Below are positions 32,017-40,954 of a stretch of DNA of 51,683 bases, one piece after another. The stretch comes from Chthonomonadia bacterium (GTDB lineage Bacteria; Armatimonadota; HRBIN16), in contig JABUFA010000026.1 of assembly GCA_013314755.1 (NCBI GenBank), forward strand, positions 1 to 51,683, given 5' to 3'. Position 1 is the stretch's first letter. Each line of letters begins with the position of its first letter. A program made the translations under genes and the position numbers. The notes below the pieces were generated by a model, which was not told the DNA's origin, did not search any database, and worked only from the letters and a program-made list of their open reading frames with translations.

Positions 32017-33276
32017 CTATTCCTCCCCATACGCCTGTTCAATCGCCTTCAGGGGGTCAAACATCTCCTCAATGGGACCCAGCTGGCGCTCCAGCTCACC
32101 GGGCGGCTCGTAGGTCTCCAGGTCCTCGCCGACGGCGAAGCCTTTGATGAGTTCTACCATATACAGATAGTTGCGCAGGGGCACATCTGGCGGCACGCCA
32201 TGGTCTACTGTCGGGATATAGTGCACAAACTCACGTGCCACGCGATAGCGGCGGACTACTTCGCGACGTACTTCCACTTTCGTGCGGGTGAGCTCCCGCT
32301 TGTCGATACCGCCCATCAGAAACACGCCCGGATACTGGCGCAGGTAACGCTCGGGGTCGTTGCTGGCGGCGATTTCCACCGGCGCGATACCGTCTATCGC
32401 CTCCGGGTAGAACACCTCCAGGATTTGCCCGATATGTCCATCCGAGTCCATCATCACACAGCCCACCCCTCGCTCCTTAAAAAACTGATACAGCCTGCGA
32501 TAGCGTGGCAGCATAAACTCGCGCATCATGCGGGGTGAAATCATCGCCGCCGTTTTGAACGCCATATCCTCGTTCAGCATGACCATGTCCACCGGGATAA
32601 CGGAGAGCGGCTCGTCAAACAGCTCCATGAGGAACCATGTCCAGTATTCCATCATCTCGTGCACCAGCATGGGTTGCTCCACACACATCGTGCACAATCC
32701 CTCAAATCCCGCCCAGTCGCGAGCCGTCCACCACAACCCGGGGATGGTCAGAGCAACGGGGTATTCGCTCCGCCGGCAGTCGTCAATGCGCTCACGCCAG
32801 TACACAGTGGACTGGTATACCCGGTAGCCATCGGGGTTCAGCGTGGGGCGCTCGTTTTCGCCCGGTTGCGGGATGGTGCGCTCGGGGGTGTGTGGGTCAA
32901 AACGCGCCTTCATCCGCTCGAAGTCGGCGGGGGTCTTCACAGGGAACTCCAGATACCTGCGCGTGGCGAAACCCGGCGTCGGCTGGTGGATGGCGTCCAT
33001 GCGCTTCACGCCCCAGTGGTCTATCCAGATGCGCACGTTGCCGCGCTCCTCCAGCACGGTCTCCTCGAAACGGGGAATCGGACCGCAGTCAAACTTGCCG
33101 ATGCCGGTGAAACCCTCCTCGCCGATGAAGCGCGACCAGTTCGCCATCTGCTCTGCGGAAAGCCCCTGCTTGCGCCACGCGGCAAAGGTCGATGCGCGTG
33201 GACCACCAAGCATGTACGGCATGCGGTCGGGCTTTTGGGCGCGGATGATGGCACGAAAGCGTTCGCGAGGAGACAT
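32017..33276 (-). CDS. Uroporphyrinogen decarboxylase (URO-D) superfamily protein
   Basis: This 419-residue protein has the URO-D-type start [20 protein letters not shown] and the barrel strands [35 protein letters not shown] and [13 protein letters not shown]. Characterised relatives include haem-pathway HemE and many corrinoid or coenzyme M methyltransferases. The conserved arginines of true HemE near the N-terminus are not visible, and the length is greater, so a methyltransferase-like role is more likely. It starts one base after the stop of the Uma2 gene, so the two are coupled. There is no corrinoid protein gene nearby. Confidence 0.75.
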   Translation of the reverse strand: MSPRERFRAIIRAQKPDRMPYMLGGPRASTFAAWRKQGLSAEQMANWSRFIGEEGFTGIGKFDCGPIPRFEETVLEERGNVRIWIDHWGVKRMDAIHQPTPGFATRRYLEFPVKTPADFERMKARFDPHTPERTIPQPGENERPTLNPDGYRVYQSTVYWRERIDDCRRSEYPVALTIPGLWWTARDWAGFEGLCTMCVEQPMLVHEMMEYWTWFLMELFDEPLSVIPVDMVMLNEDMAFKTAAMISPRMMREFMLPRYRRLYQFFKERGVGCVMMDSDGHIGQILEVFYPEAIDGIAPVEIAASNDPERYLRQYPGVFLMGGIDKRELTRTKVEVRREVVRRYRVAREFVHYIPTVDHGVPPDVPLRNYLYMVELIKGFAVGEDLETYEPPGELERQLGPIEEMFDPLKAIEQAYGEE

Positions 33277-33277
33277 C

Positions 33278-33964
33278 TCAGCCCTCCTGCGTGCTCCTGC
33301 GCGACCGTAAAGCCTCCAGCACCTCCATCGGCAAGCCGACCATCTGGGCGAAGGCGGTGAACGCGTCGGGCATGGTGTCTGTGCCCAGCCATTCCACCCT
33401 CAGCCAGAAACCGGGTATCACACGCGAATGTATCACGCCCTCTTGCACGGGTATCGGTTCGTACACGCCCTGTTCGTTCAGAGTGAACGCCTCTGCCTTG
33501 CCTTCGGGTGTCTGGGAGTCTACCAGCCAGTATTCGCGCACTCCAAAGGACTGGTACTCGGCAAACTTCTGCTGGCGGTCGCGACGCACGCTATCCTGCG
33601 AGACCACTTCAATCACCAGGTCTGCCGGACCCTCTACCCGTTCCTCAGTCAAACGGTGCAGGTTCTCGGCGGAGATGAACAGGATGTCCGGCTCACGCGA
33701 GGGACCTGAAGGCGATAAGCGCATCTCAAAGGGGGCGACCCTTACTACTCCAATTCCAAACGAGTCCGCAAAGTTGCGCAGTAGCGTCACCAAGAACGTA
33801 ACGATATCCTGATGTCTATCTTTTGGTGGCATAAAGACAATGACCTCCCCGTCCACCCATTCGGCGTGAACGTCCTCATCCGCCCACTGCAGAAACTGTT
33901 CGTAGCTCATGCGCAGGCGATAGGCTTCTTCGCGCAGAGGCGTCTGGCTGTGTACCGATTGCAT
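33278..33964 (-). CDS. Uma2-family (DUF820) PD-(D/E)XK protein
   Basis: The 228-residue protein shows the DUF820 pattern: [33 protein letters not shown] with the catalytic Asp, and [20 protein letters not shown] with the Glu, then [14 protein letters not shown]. These small nuclease-fold proteins are abundant in cyanobacteria and other phyla, and their function is poorly known. A GGGAGAAGGTGAG site lies before the ATG. It is the first gene of a minus-strand series that continues through URO-D. A link with the restriction genes further on is possible but not shown. Confidence 0.85.
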   Translation of the reverse strand: MQSVHSQTPLREEAYRLRMSYEQFLQWADEDVHAEWVDGEVIVFMPPKDRHQDIVTFLVTLLRNFADSFGIGVVRVAPFEMRLSPSGPSREPDILFISAENLHRLTEERVEGPADLVIEVVSQDSVRRDRQQKFAEYQSFGVREYWLVDSQTPEGKAEAFTLNEQGVYEPIPVQEGVIHSRVIPGFWLRVEWLGTDTMPDAFTAFAQMVGLPMEVLEALRSRRSTQEG

Positions 33965-34060
33965 TATCTCTCACCTTCTCCCGGGAGCCGTGTCCTGTCC
34001 CAATTATATCACGTCGGAAGTGGTATGTGTATTCATGTCTACCCTGGATAATTTTTCAAA

Positions 34061-34500
34061 TCACACCAGCAATTCGTCCAGCACCTGCACAGGAAGAGCC
34101 GGCACCTGCTTAAATGCACGGTCATTAGTGATAAATGCGACGCAACCGGTGTCTATGGCTGTAGCAGCGTGGATGGCATCAGGCGTGCGCAGGTTGTGAA
34201 CAGCACGCAGGCGAGCCGCTTGCTTCAAAACAGATAGTGTTATCGGCAGCAAGCGCATTTCCGTACGGAGTAGGGCTTGTTCGTAGGCAGATACCAGTGC
34301 GGGATCGTTGTTTTTCAAAGGGAGAACTAGTACCTCCATGAACGGAGCTCGCTGCTGACTACCTGGAAGTCTCCTCTGCGGGAACCATCCCAGAGGGAGT
34401 GTAAAACAGTCCAGTAAACGGGGTGCCTCTCTACCGTATAGATGAGAATTGGAGTATCGACATAGACTACTCCCGGTATGGGGAGATTCAACGATGCCAC
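34061..34500 (-). pseudogene. VapC-type PIN-domain toxin, interrupted by a one-base frameshift
   Basis: Two frames together give one PIN domain. From a GTG at 34500, which overlaps the antitoxin end by 13 bases and has AGGAGG upstream, the product reads VVYVDTPILIYTVERHPVY and on to DFQVVSSELRS before a stop. The next frame continues FMEVLVLPLKNNDPALVSA to LRTPDAIHAATAIDTG and FITNDRAF at 34061. All four acidic catalytic positions are present across the two pieces. The shift falls near 34340, between SSEL and MEVLVLPL, consistent with loss of one base. The gene is dead unless this is a sequencing error. Confidence 0.75.
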
Positions 34501-34733
34501 GAGTTACGCTCCTCCTGAAAATCTCTCTCCGCCTCTTCCCAGGTTTTGCCAGAGCGGGGGCCCTGCGGTAGAGCCTGTACCAGCTCAAGCATGGATTGAC
34601 GAGCAGTGCACGGTTGATCGCCGGATGGTAACACGATGATTTCCACCCTTTCCCCTTCCTGTAATTCGGGCACAGTGAACTCCACCCGGTGACCGGGCAG
34701 TACAACAGTATGAATACGAAGTGCAGTTTGCAT
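34488..34733 (-). CDS. VapB-like antitoxin
   Basis: The 81-residue protein starts MQTALRIHTVVLPGHRVEFT with PELQEGERVEIIVLP, a short beta-rich DNA-binding start of the kind seen in antitoxins of PIN toxins. A charged helical tail (TWEEAERDFQEERNSWHR) that would wrap the toxin follows. An AAGGAGG site precedes the ATG. The vapC reading frame begins inside its last codons. With the toxin broken, the antitoxin would be free to lose its function. Confidence 0.7.
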   Translation of the reverse strand: MQTALRIHTVVLPGHRVEFTVPELQEGERVEIIVLPSGDQPCTARQSMLELVQALPQGPRSGKTWEEAERDFQEERNSWHR

Positions 34734-34939
34734 GATTGCCTCCTTGCTCGAAGCGGAATAGCATAAGCCTTGATTTTCAGAACCTATCCTAAGTGTACCT
34801 TACCTCGATGGACACCACCTCCTATCCGAACGATTTTCACATCCCAATACGTTACTTACGCACCTTTACCCTGCTTCCGCCATACTCCCCCGTGTTTTCT
34901 GCGCCCCTTCTGGTGTATACTCTGTAAGGGTGGCTTTGC

Positions 34940-35563
34940 ATGATACGCGTGAAGATTTGCGGGTTAACCTGTGAGGAAGATATTCACATCGCGGTACGCT
35001 ATGGGGCACATGCGGTTGGGTTCGTGTTCGAGCCGAGCAGTCCGCGATACATCGGTGACCGTGCGGATGTGCTGGAGCTTCTTCGCTGTGTGCCCCCATT
35101 TGTGGTGCGCGTGGCGGTGTTCGGAAGCCTGCGCGATTTGCCCGCCGAGATGTGGCACGAGGTAGACGCCGTGCAGTTCGTCAGTGGGGAGGCGATAGCC
35201 CTGCCCCTGCACCTGCGGCGCATTCGCGCGGTGCGTCTGCGCACGGAAGAAGATGTTCGGCACGCACTGCGTTTACAAGACGAAGCGGACGCCCTGCTGG
35301 TGGATGCCTATCATCCGCAAAAGATGGGCGGAACAGGTGAGACCGCCAACTGGCGCCTTGCGCGCCTCCTGCGCGACGAAGCCACCAAACCCGTGATACT
35401 CGCGGGCGGACTGACACCCGATAATGTGTGTGACGCCATCGCGCAGGTGCAGCCCTTTGCGGTGGATGTGAGCAGTGGCGTGGAAAGCGCGCCCGGCAAA
35501 AAAGACCATCTCAAAGTGAAGGAGTTTATCGCGAATGTCCGGCGGTTTGCAGACGGCTCCTGA
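34940..35563 (+). CDS. trpF: Phosphoribosylanthranilate isomerase
   Basis: TrpF converts phosphoribosylanthranilate to CdRP in tryptophan synthesis. The 207-residue barrel begins [14 protein letters not shown] with the catalytic Cys in KICGLT and [12 protein letters not shown]. It has the catalytic Asp in [19 protein letters not shown] and the phosphate-binding [11 protein letters not shown] and [16 protein letters not shown] box at 34916-34921, without a good -35, may be its promoter. It is the first gene of trpF-trpB-trpA and overlaps trpB by 29 bases. Confidence 0.95.
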   Translation: MIRVKICGLTCEEDIHIAVRYGAHAVGFVFEPSSPRYIGDRADVLELLRCVPPFVVRVAVFGSLRDLPAEMWHEVDAVQFVSGEAIALPLHLRRIRAVRLRTEEDVRHALRLQDEADALLVDAYHPQKMGGTGETANWRLARLLRDEATKPVILAGGLTPDNVCDAIAQVQPFAVDVSSGVESAPGKKDHLKVKEFIANVRRFADGS

Positions 35564-36737
35564 TACACGGGGGCATTTTGGCATCTTTGGCGGGCGATTT
35601 GTGCCCGAAACGCTGATACCTGCCCTCGACGAGCTGGAACAGGAATACCGAAAAGCCCAGCAGGACCCCGAGTTCCAGCGGGAGTTTGGGTACTACCTGC
35701 GCCACTATGTGGGCAGGCCGACGCCCATCACCTATGCTGAGCGACTGAGCGAACACCTCGGTGGGGCGCGTATCTATCTGAAGCGGGAAGACCTGTGTCA
35801 CACGGGCGCACACAAAATCAACAACACCCTGGGGCAAATCCTGCTGGCAAAGCGCATGGGCAAGCGACGCATCATCGCCGAGACGGGCGCAGGACAGCAC
35901 GGCGTCGCGACCGCTACCGTGTGTGCGCGCTTCGGCTTCGAGTGCGAAGTGTACATGGGCGAAGAGGATGTGCATCGCCAGGCGCTCAACGTGTTTCGCA
36001 TGAGGCTGTTAGGGGCGAAAGTTATCCCCGTGACTTCTGGCACGCGCACCCTCAAAGACGCCACCAGCGAAGCCATCCGCGACTGGGTGACCAACGTGCG
36101 CACCACACACTATATCATCGGTTCGGTGGTGGGACCGCATCCCTATCCGACCATTGTGCGCGACTTCCAGTCGGTTATCGGGCAGGAGAGCCGCCAGCAG
36201 ATGCTGGAGATGACAGGCAAACTGCCCGATGTGGTGCTGGCGTGCGTGGGCGGAGGCAGTAATGCGATGGGCATCTTCTACCCGTTCCTGAACGACCCCG
36301 TGCGTCTGATCGGTGTGGAGGCTGCGGGGCGCGGTTTGGATACTGGGGAACATGCTGCCACACTCGCCACAGGGCGACCGGGCGTTCTGCATGGCGCTGC
36401 CAGCTACCTCCTGCAGGACGAATACGGACAGGTAATGCCCACCCATTCCATCTCGGCAGGACTGGATTACCCGGGCGTCGGTCCCGAACACAGCTACCTG
36501 AAAGAGACGGGACGCGCGGAATACGTCACCGCTACCGACGAGGAGGCGCTGGAGGCGCTTCAGATGCTGGCGCGAATGGAGGGCATCATCCCTGCGCTGG
36601 AGACGGCACACGCGGTGGCGCACGCCATCAAGATTGCGCCTGACCTGCCGAAGGACACTACTATCCTGATTAACCTGTCGGGCAGGGGCGATAAGGATGT
36701 GGACATCGTATCGCGTGCGCTGGGAGGGCTGGGATGA
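35535..36737 (+). CDS. trpB: Tryptophan synthase beta chain
   Basis: TrpB joins indole and serine using PLP. The 400-residue protein has [20 protein letters not shown] at the start and the PLP lysine in [34 protein letters not shown], the phosphate-binding [16 protein letters not shown] and the end [14 protein letters not shown] are also present. Both the length and the motifs fit the TrpB1 class that pairs with TrpA. The ATG at 35535 lies inside the trpF end; the stop overlaps the trpA start as ATGA. Both overlaps imply coupled, near-equal expression. Confidence 0.97.
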   Translation: MSGGLQTAPDTRGHFGIFGGRFVPETLIPALDELEQEYRKAQQDPEFQREFGYYLRHYVGRPTPITYAERLSEHLGGARIYLKREDLCHTGAHKINNTLGQILLAKRMGKRRIIAETGAGQHGVATATVCARFGFECEVYMGEEDVHRQALNVFRMRLLGAKVIPVTSGTRTLKDATSEAIRDWVTNVRTTHYIIGSVVGPHPYPTIVRDFQSVIGQESRQQMLEMTGKLPDVVLACVGGGSNAMGIFYPFLNDPVRLIGVEAAGRGLDTGEHAATLATGRPGVLHGAASYLLQDEYGQVMPTHSISAGLDYPGVGPEHSYLKETGRAEYVTATDEEALEALQMLARMEGIIPALETAHAVAHAIKIAPDLPKDTTILINLSGRGDKDVDIVSRALGGLG

Positions 36738-37540
36738 GCCGAATCGCCGAGCGATTTGCCTGCCTGCAGACGGTGGGCGAGGGGGCACTGGTGGTTTTCA
36801 TTACCGCGGGCGACCCCAGCCTCAAAATGACCGAACAACTGATACCCACGCTAGCCGAGGCAGGGGCAGACATCATCGAGGTGGGCATCCCCTTCAGCGA
36901 CCCGCTGGCAGACGGTCCAACCATTCAGGCGTCTACGTTCCGCGCCCTTCAGCAGGGCGTTACGCCTGTGCACGTGCTGGAGACGGTAGCCCGCGTGCGC
37001 GCCCAAACGGATGTGCCCATTGTGCTGATGACCTACTTCAATCCCGTATGGCAGATAGGCATTGAGCGTTTCGCTGAGCAGGCAGCGTCGGCAGGCGTGG
37101 ATGGCGTTATCATGACCGATATGCCTCCTGATGAAGCGGGCGAATGGCACCCGGTGGCACGCCGGCACGGGCTGGACACCATCTTCCTGATAGCGCCAAC
37201 CAGCACTCCCGAACGCATGAGGCGTGTGGCACAGATGAGCAGTGGTTTTGTATACTGTGTATCGCGCACTGGCGTCACGGGCGCACGCGACGACCTGCCC
37301 GAGGAGGTGCCGTATACGCTTCAGGCGATGCGCACGCTGACCGACCTGCCGCTGTGTGTGGGATTTGGCATTTCGCGCCCCGAGCACGTGCGGGCGGTGT
37401 GCCGGGTTGCCGATGGTGCGGTGGTGGGAAGTGCCGTGGTGTCGCTGATAGCGCAGGAAGCAGAGAGGGGCGAGCACGCCCTGCTGGAATCGGTAGGGCG
37501 CTTTGTGCAGGAGCTGAAGCAAGCCACCCGACGAACTTGA
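36734..37540 (+). CDS. trpA: Tryptophan synthase alpha chain
   Basis: TrpA cleaves indole-3-glycerol phosphate and channels indole to TrpB. The 268-residue barrel has [19 protein letters not shown] and [19 protein letters not shown] with the catalytic Glu and Asp. [23 protein letters not shown]-like [16 protein letters not shown], and [13 protein letters not shown] and [11 protein letters not shown] at the phosphate site complete the pattern. The start codon overlaps the trpB stop. The remaining trp genes (trpE, G, D, C) are not in the window. Confidence 0.97.
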   Translation: MSRIAERFACLQTVGEGALVVFITAGDPSLKMTEQLIPTLAEAGADIIEVGIPFSDPLADGPTIQASTFRALQQGVTPVHVLETVARVRAQTDVPIVLMTYFNPVWQIGIERFAEQAASAGVDGVIMTDMPPDEAGEWHPVARRHGLDTIFLIAPTSTPERMRRVAQMSSGFVYCVSRTGVTGARDDLPEEVPYTLQAMRTLTDLPLCVGFGISRPEHVRAVCRVADGAVVGSAVVSLIAQEAERGEHALLESVGRFVQELKQATRRT

Positions 37541-37550
37541 GGCGAAGAAC

Positions 37551-38330
37551 ATGATATATCGTTTGGTGATTTTTGACCTAGATGGCGTCATCTATCGCGG
37601 GGATGAGCCGATGCCTTTCGCGGTCGAGACGGTAGCGCGTTTGCGACAGGAGGGCACGATAGTACGCTTCCTGACCAATAACTCGGCATTGACGCGCGAG
37701 GCGTACGTGCGACGGCTGACGGCAATGGGCATCCCCTGCGAAGAGGAGCATTTCATGACCTCCGCCTACGCCACCGCCCTTTACCTGCAGTCGCAGGGTG
37801 CGGAGGGCAAACGGGTGTTCATTGTGGGGGAAGAGGGCATCCACGAGGAGCTGCGCCGCATCGGCATGAGGGTGGTAACCGACCCCGAAGAAGAGGGCGC
37901 GGACTACGTGGTGGCGGGTATCGACCGAGATTTCACCTACGACAAGCTGCGGCGGGCGCATTACGCCATCCAGCACGGTGCGCAATTTATCGCCACCAAC
38001 CGCGACGCCACCTATCCCGCAGCGGGCGGCAGAAACGTGCCCGGCGGTGGAGCGATTGTGGCTGCCATCCAGACCTGCACCGGGGTGGAACCGCTCGTTA
38101 TCGGCAAGCCCAACACCTACAGCCTGGAACTGCTTCTGCAAAGATGTGGCGTCTCTGCCGATGAGGCAGTGCTGGTGGGTGACCGTCTGGATACGGACGT
38201 ACTGGTGGGCAAGCGCGTGGGCTTACATACCGTGCTGGTGCTGACGGGCGTGACCAGCGAGGGGGAGCTGCACGGCGTGCCTGCCGAGATGCTGCCGGAG
38301 CGGGTCATCCGAACTTTGGCGGAATTATAA
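37551..38330 (+). CDS. HAD-IIA family phosphatase (NagD-like)
   Basis: This 259-residue enzyme has all HAD motifs: FDLDGVIYRGDEP (nucleophile Asp9, Asp11), RFLTNNSALTRE, the lysine in VIGKPNTYSLELL and VGDRLDTDVLVGKRVG. A C2-type cap between motifs I and III is inferred from length. Relatives hydrolyse nucleotide monophosphates, sugar phosphates, 2-phosphoglycolate or glycerol-3-phosphate. It begins 10 bases after trpA with its own GAGGCGAAG site, so it is probably cotranscribed. A direct role in tryptophan synthesis is not known; repair of a phosphate side product is conceivable. Confidence 0.88.
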   Translation: MIYRLVIFDLDGVIYRGDEPMPFAVETVARLRQEGTIVRFLTNNSALTREAYVRRLTAMGIPCEEEHFMTSAYATALYLQSQGAEGKRVFIVGEEGIHEELRRIGMRVVTDPEEEGADYVVAGIDRDFTYDKLRRAHYAIQHGAQFIATNRDATYPAAGGRNVPGGGAIVAAIQTCTGVEPLVIGKPNTYSLELLLQRCGVSADEAVLVGDRLDTDVLVGKRVGLHTVLVLTGVTSEGELHGVPAEMLPERVIRTLAEL

Positions 38331-38368
38331 AAAAGCCCCTCTGCGCGGGGGTGAGCACAGAAGGGGCT
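38329..38368 (-). terminator. Intrinsic terminator on the minus strand
   Basis: On the minus strand AGCCCCT (38368-38362) pairs with AGGGGCT (38340-38334), helped by an inner CTG/CAG. Six T follow immediately (38334-38329). It would end a transcript coming from the promoter at 38464-38436. On the plus strand the same stem could cap the HAD mRNA. Confidence 0.65.
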
Positions 38369-38429
38369 AGCTTCCTGCCTGTCGGTGGAGGCACTCGCAG
38401 GAAGCACCATGTTGTTGCTCCAGGTTGCT
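38329..38429 (-). ncRNA. Predicted small RNA of about 100 nt, no known family
   Basis: A good promoter at 38464-38436 and a terminator at 38368-38329 bracket about 100 bases on the minus strand with no coding frame of note. Between them GCTTCCTGC (38405-38397) pairs perfectly with GCAGGAAGC (38378-38370), giving a 9-bp hairpin with an 18-base loop, then the terminator stem. I compared it from memory with SRP RNA, 6S, tmRNA and common riboswitches and see no match. It runs opposite to, and ends at, the 3' end of the HAD gene. Confidence 0.5.
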
Positions 38430-38435
38430 GTATCT

Positions 38436-38464
38436 ATGATACCATATGGTGCATCAAAAATCAA
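38436..38464 (-). promoter_or_regulatory. Promoter for the predicted small RNA
   Basis: On the minus strand TTGATT (38464-38459) and TATCAT (38441-38436) are 17 bases apart. No minus-strand protein gene lies downstream before the terminator. Confidence 0.6.
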
Positions 38465-38596
38465 CGCTTTTTTGTATACATTTTCGAGAAGCAGGAGAAA
38501 AAAACAGCCTGCATTAATACTTAGACAGGCACGGCGTCGACTCGCTCCAGACGCTGTGCACCGCAACACCAAAAGATAAGACACGAGGGGAACCAG

Positions 38597-39661
38597 ATGG
38601 CAAAGAAGGTAAAGACACCGATAGGCATCGGGATTATTGGCAGTGGAGGCATTGCGCAGGCGGCGCACATGCCCGGCTACGCGGCATATCCTGACCTGTG
38701 CCGCATTGTGGCGGTGGCAGACATCAATCCCGAGGTCGCCAAAGCCGCCGCGGAGAAGTTCAACGTGCCGCACGTGTTCACGGACTATCGCGACCTGCTG
38801 AAGCTCAAAGAGGTGGATGCGGTCAGCGTGTGTACGCCCAACTACCTGCATAAACAACCCACCATTGACGCGCTGGAGGCGGGCAAGCACGTGCTAGTGG
38901 AGAAGCCAATGGCGATGAACGCGCAGGAGGGGCGCGAAATGCTGGAGACGGCGAAGCGCACGGGCAAAAAACTGCAGGTCGCGCTGAACATGCGCTTCAG
39001 CACCGGCGTGCGCACCATCAAGCGGTTCATCGACGCCGGCAAGCTGGGCGAGATTTACTATGCGCGGGCGCAGGCACTGCGTCGTCGAGGCATTCCGGGC
39101 TGGGGAGTGTTCACCCAGAAGGACAAGCAGGGCGGTGGACCGCTGATTGACATCGGCGTGCACATTCTGGACGCGACGCTGTACTTCATGGGACACCCGA
39201 AGCCCGTGTCCGTCAGCGGCATGACCTACACCAAGTTCGGCACGCGCGAGGGTGTGGTTGGTCTGATGGGGCAGTGGGACCCGAAGACCTACACAGTGGA
39301 GGACTTTGCGGTTGGGCTGGTGCGCTTCGAGAACGACGCGACGCTGGTAATCGAATCCAGCTTCTGCGCCAACATCGAGCACGACATCTTCAACACCACC
39401 ATTCTGGGTACGGAAGGCGGAGCGCAGCTGAACCCGCTCAAGCTGTTCCGTGAGGAAGAGCAGACCCTTCTGGACATCACGCCCTTCGGGCTTCGCGAAG
39501 TGAACAGCCATCAGCAGGAGGTTTACGCCTTCCTGCAAGCGATAATCAACGACACCGAGCCGGAGGTTACTGCCGAACAGGGGCTGATGGCAACGGAGAT
39601 TATCGACGCCATCTACGCCTCCGCAGAGACCGGCAAAGAGGTTGTGCTGAAACAGGCGTAA
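38597..39661 (+). CDS. Gfo/Idh/MocA-family oxidoreductase
   Basis: The 354-residue protein has the Rossmann motif IGIGIIGSGGIAQAAHMPGY, AVSVCTPNYLH and the catalytic-lysine segment KHVLVEKPMAMNAQEG. GGGPLIDIGVHILDATLYFM with the usual D-x-x-x-H of the family follows. It is only distantly related to the gene at 11993. Its C-terminal domain is complete. A GAGGGGAACC site precedes the ATG. Transporter genes follow directly on the same strand (MFS, 9 bases later), so the substrate may be a sugar or inositol-like compound handled by them; that is an inference. Confidence 0.88.
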   Translation: MAKKVKTPIGIGIIGSGGIAQAAHMPGYAAYPDLCRIVAVADINPEVAKAAAEKFNVPHVFTDYRDLLKLKEVDAVSVCTPNYLHKQPTIDALEAGKHVLVEKPMAMNAQEGREMLETAKRTGKKLQVALNMRFSTGVRTIKRFIDAGKLGEIYYARAQALRRRGIPGWGVFTQKDKQGGGPLIDIGVHILDATLYFMGHPKPVSVSGMTYTKFGTREGVVGLMGQWDPKTYTVEDFAVGLVRFENDATLVIESSFCANIEHDIFNTTILGTEGGAQLNPLKLFREEEQTLLDITPFGLREVNSHQQEVYAFLQAIINDTEPEVTAEQGLMATEIIDAIYASAETGKEVVLKQA

Positions 39662-39670
39662 GAGCACACG

Positions 39671-40942
39671 ATGAGGATTGACCAGCAGAAGGTGAAGCTG
39701 GGAATACTCCGCCACCCTTCGCGCGGGCGGGCACTGCTTGCGCTGGTGGCGCTGGCGGGGGTGGCGGAGCTGGCTTACGCCGTGGTGAACTTTTCCGCAA
39801 TGCCTCCTTATCTGCGCTTTGACCTGGGACTGGGGGCATGGGTGGGAGCCATCGGTGCGGCGTTCCTGCTGGCGGAGACCGTGCTGAAGTCGCCGCTGGG
39901 GTTGCTCAGCGACCGCTTCGGACGCAAACGACTCCTGCTGGTTGGTCCCCTTATCTCTATGGTCACCGCGCCTCTTACCGTGCTGGTGCATCATCCGCTG
40001 GGGCTGTTGCTACTGCGTGCACTGGATGGGGTGGGGGCAGCGGCGCTGTGGCCCACCATTTTCGCCGCCGTTGCCGACGTGGTGGCGGAAAAAGACCGCT
40101 CCACCGCGATGAGCCTGCTGAATGTGACTTATCTTGTGGGTGTGGCGATGGGACCCCTGCTGGGGGGCGTGGTGAACGACGTCACCGGTTCCCGAACCGC
40201 CTCGTTCTACCTCGCGGGCGTGCTTTTTGCGCTGGCAGTGGTTGTGTGTCTGGTGGGCGTGCCGTCGCAGTTTCCGCACCACGCCGAGCATCACAGCGAC
40301 CCGCAACTTCACCCGCCGCATCTCTCCCTGCGGGAGATGTGGGAAAGCGCAAAGATGGTACCAGATACGCTTTTGCTGGGCTTTATCTCCTTTTTCGGCA
40401 TCGGCATGGTGATGCTGCTGGTCAAGCTATACGCGATGGAGGTTCTGCACCTCAGCGAGAGCGGTTACGGGTTACTACTGCTTCCCCCTGCGATAGTGTT
40501 CGCGCTTGCCAGCGTGCCTGCGGGCAGAATCGGCGACCTGTGGGGCAAAGAGCGTGCCATGCGGCTGGGAGTGGGACTGGCAATGGCAGGAATGTGGTTC
40601 ATCCCCTTTGTGCACAATCACTGGGTACTGCTGGTATGTGGGTCCGTCGTGGGGCTGGGCTATATTCTGGCGATACCCGCGTGGATGGCGCTGGTTTCGG
40701 AAATAGGGGGCAAGAGGCGTGGGGCAGTGATGGGTGCCGTGTTCACCGCGCAGGGCGTGGGTGCGATGCTGGGCGCGCCCTTAGGGGCGTACCTGTATGA
40801 TAAAGTACCTCTGCAAATCGGCGCGTGGAAAATATCCAGCCATATCACGCCGTTTCTGGGCACCGCGCTTGCGCTGACCATCTCCTTCGTGCTGACCGTA
40901 TGGTTTTTTCGGGACGGTAGACAACAAAGAAAGAGAATCTAA
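39671..40942 (+). CDS. Major facilitator superfamily transporter
   Basis: This 423-residue protein has about twelve membrane helices and the MFS loop 2-3 signature GLLSDRFGRKRLLLVGPLIS, then ALDGVGAAALWPTIFAAVAD and a matching weaker loop in the second half (AGRIGDLWGKERAMRLG). The central loop is histidine-rich (PHHAEHHSDPQLHPPHL), which might bind metal or only be a linker. The pattern is like drug or sugar efflux proteins; the cargo is unknown. It follows the dehydrogenase closely and is followed 12 bases later by a cation-antiporter-like gene. Confidence 0.85.
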   Translation: MRIDQQKVKLGILRHPSRGRALLALVALAGVAELAYAVVNFSAMPPYLRFDLGLGAWVGAIGAAFLLAETVLKSPLGLLSDRFGRKRLLLVGPLISMVTAPLTVLVHHPLGLLLLRALDGVGAAALWPTIFAAVADVVAEKDRSTAMSLLNVTYLVGVAMGPLLGGVVNDVTGSRTASFYLAGVLFALAVVVCLVGVPSQFPHHAEHHSDPQLHPPHLSLREMWESAKMVPDTLLLGFISFFGIGMVMLLVKLYAMEVLHLSESGYGLLLLPPAIVFALASVPAGRIGDLWGKERAMRLGVGLAMAGMWFIPFVHNHWVLLVCGSVVGLGYILAIPAWMALVSEIGGKRRGAVMGAVFTAQGVGAMLGAPLGAYLYDKVPLQIGAWKISSHITPFLGTALALTISFVLTVWFFRDGRQQRKRI

Positions 40943-40954
40943 CAAGGACAGTCT

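Noticed and set aside
34061-34705. A continuous 214-codon minus-strand frame that could be called one protein
   Set aside because: Its first half runs out of frame through the antitoxin gene and the true N-terminal half of the PIN domain. Only the second half is PIN sequence. A frameshifted vapC starting at 34500 explains both parts.
38329-38429. The structured region considered as SRP RNA, 6S RNA or a riboswitch for a neighbouring gene
   Set aside because: I see no SRP core motif, no 6S-like long duplex, and no minus-strand gene downstream that a riboswitch could control. It is left as an unknown small RNA.
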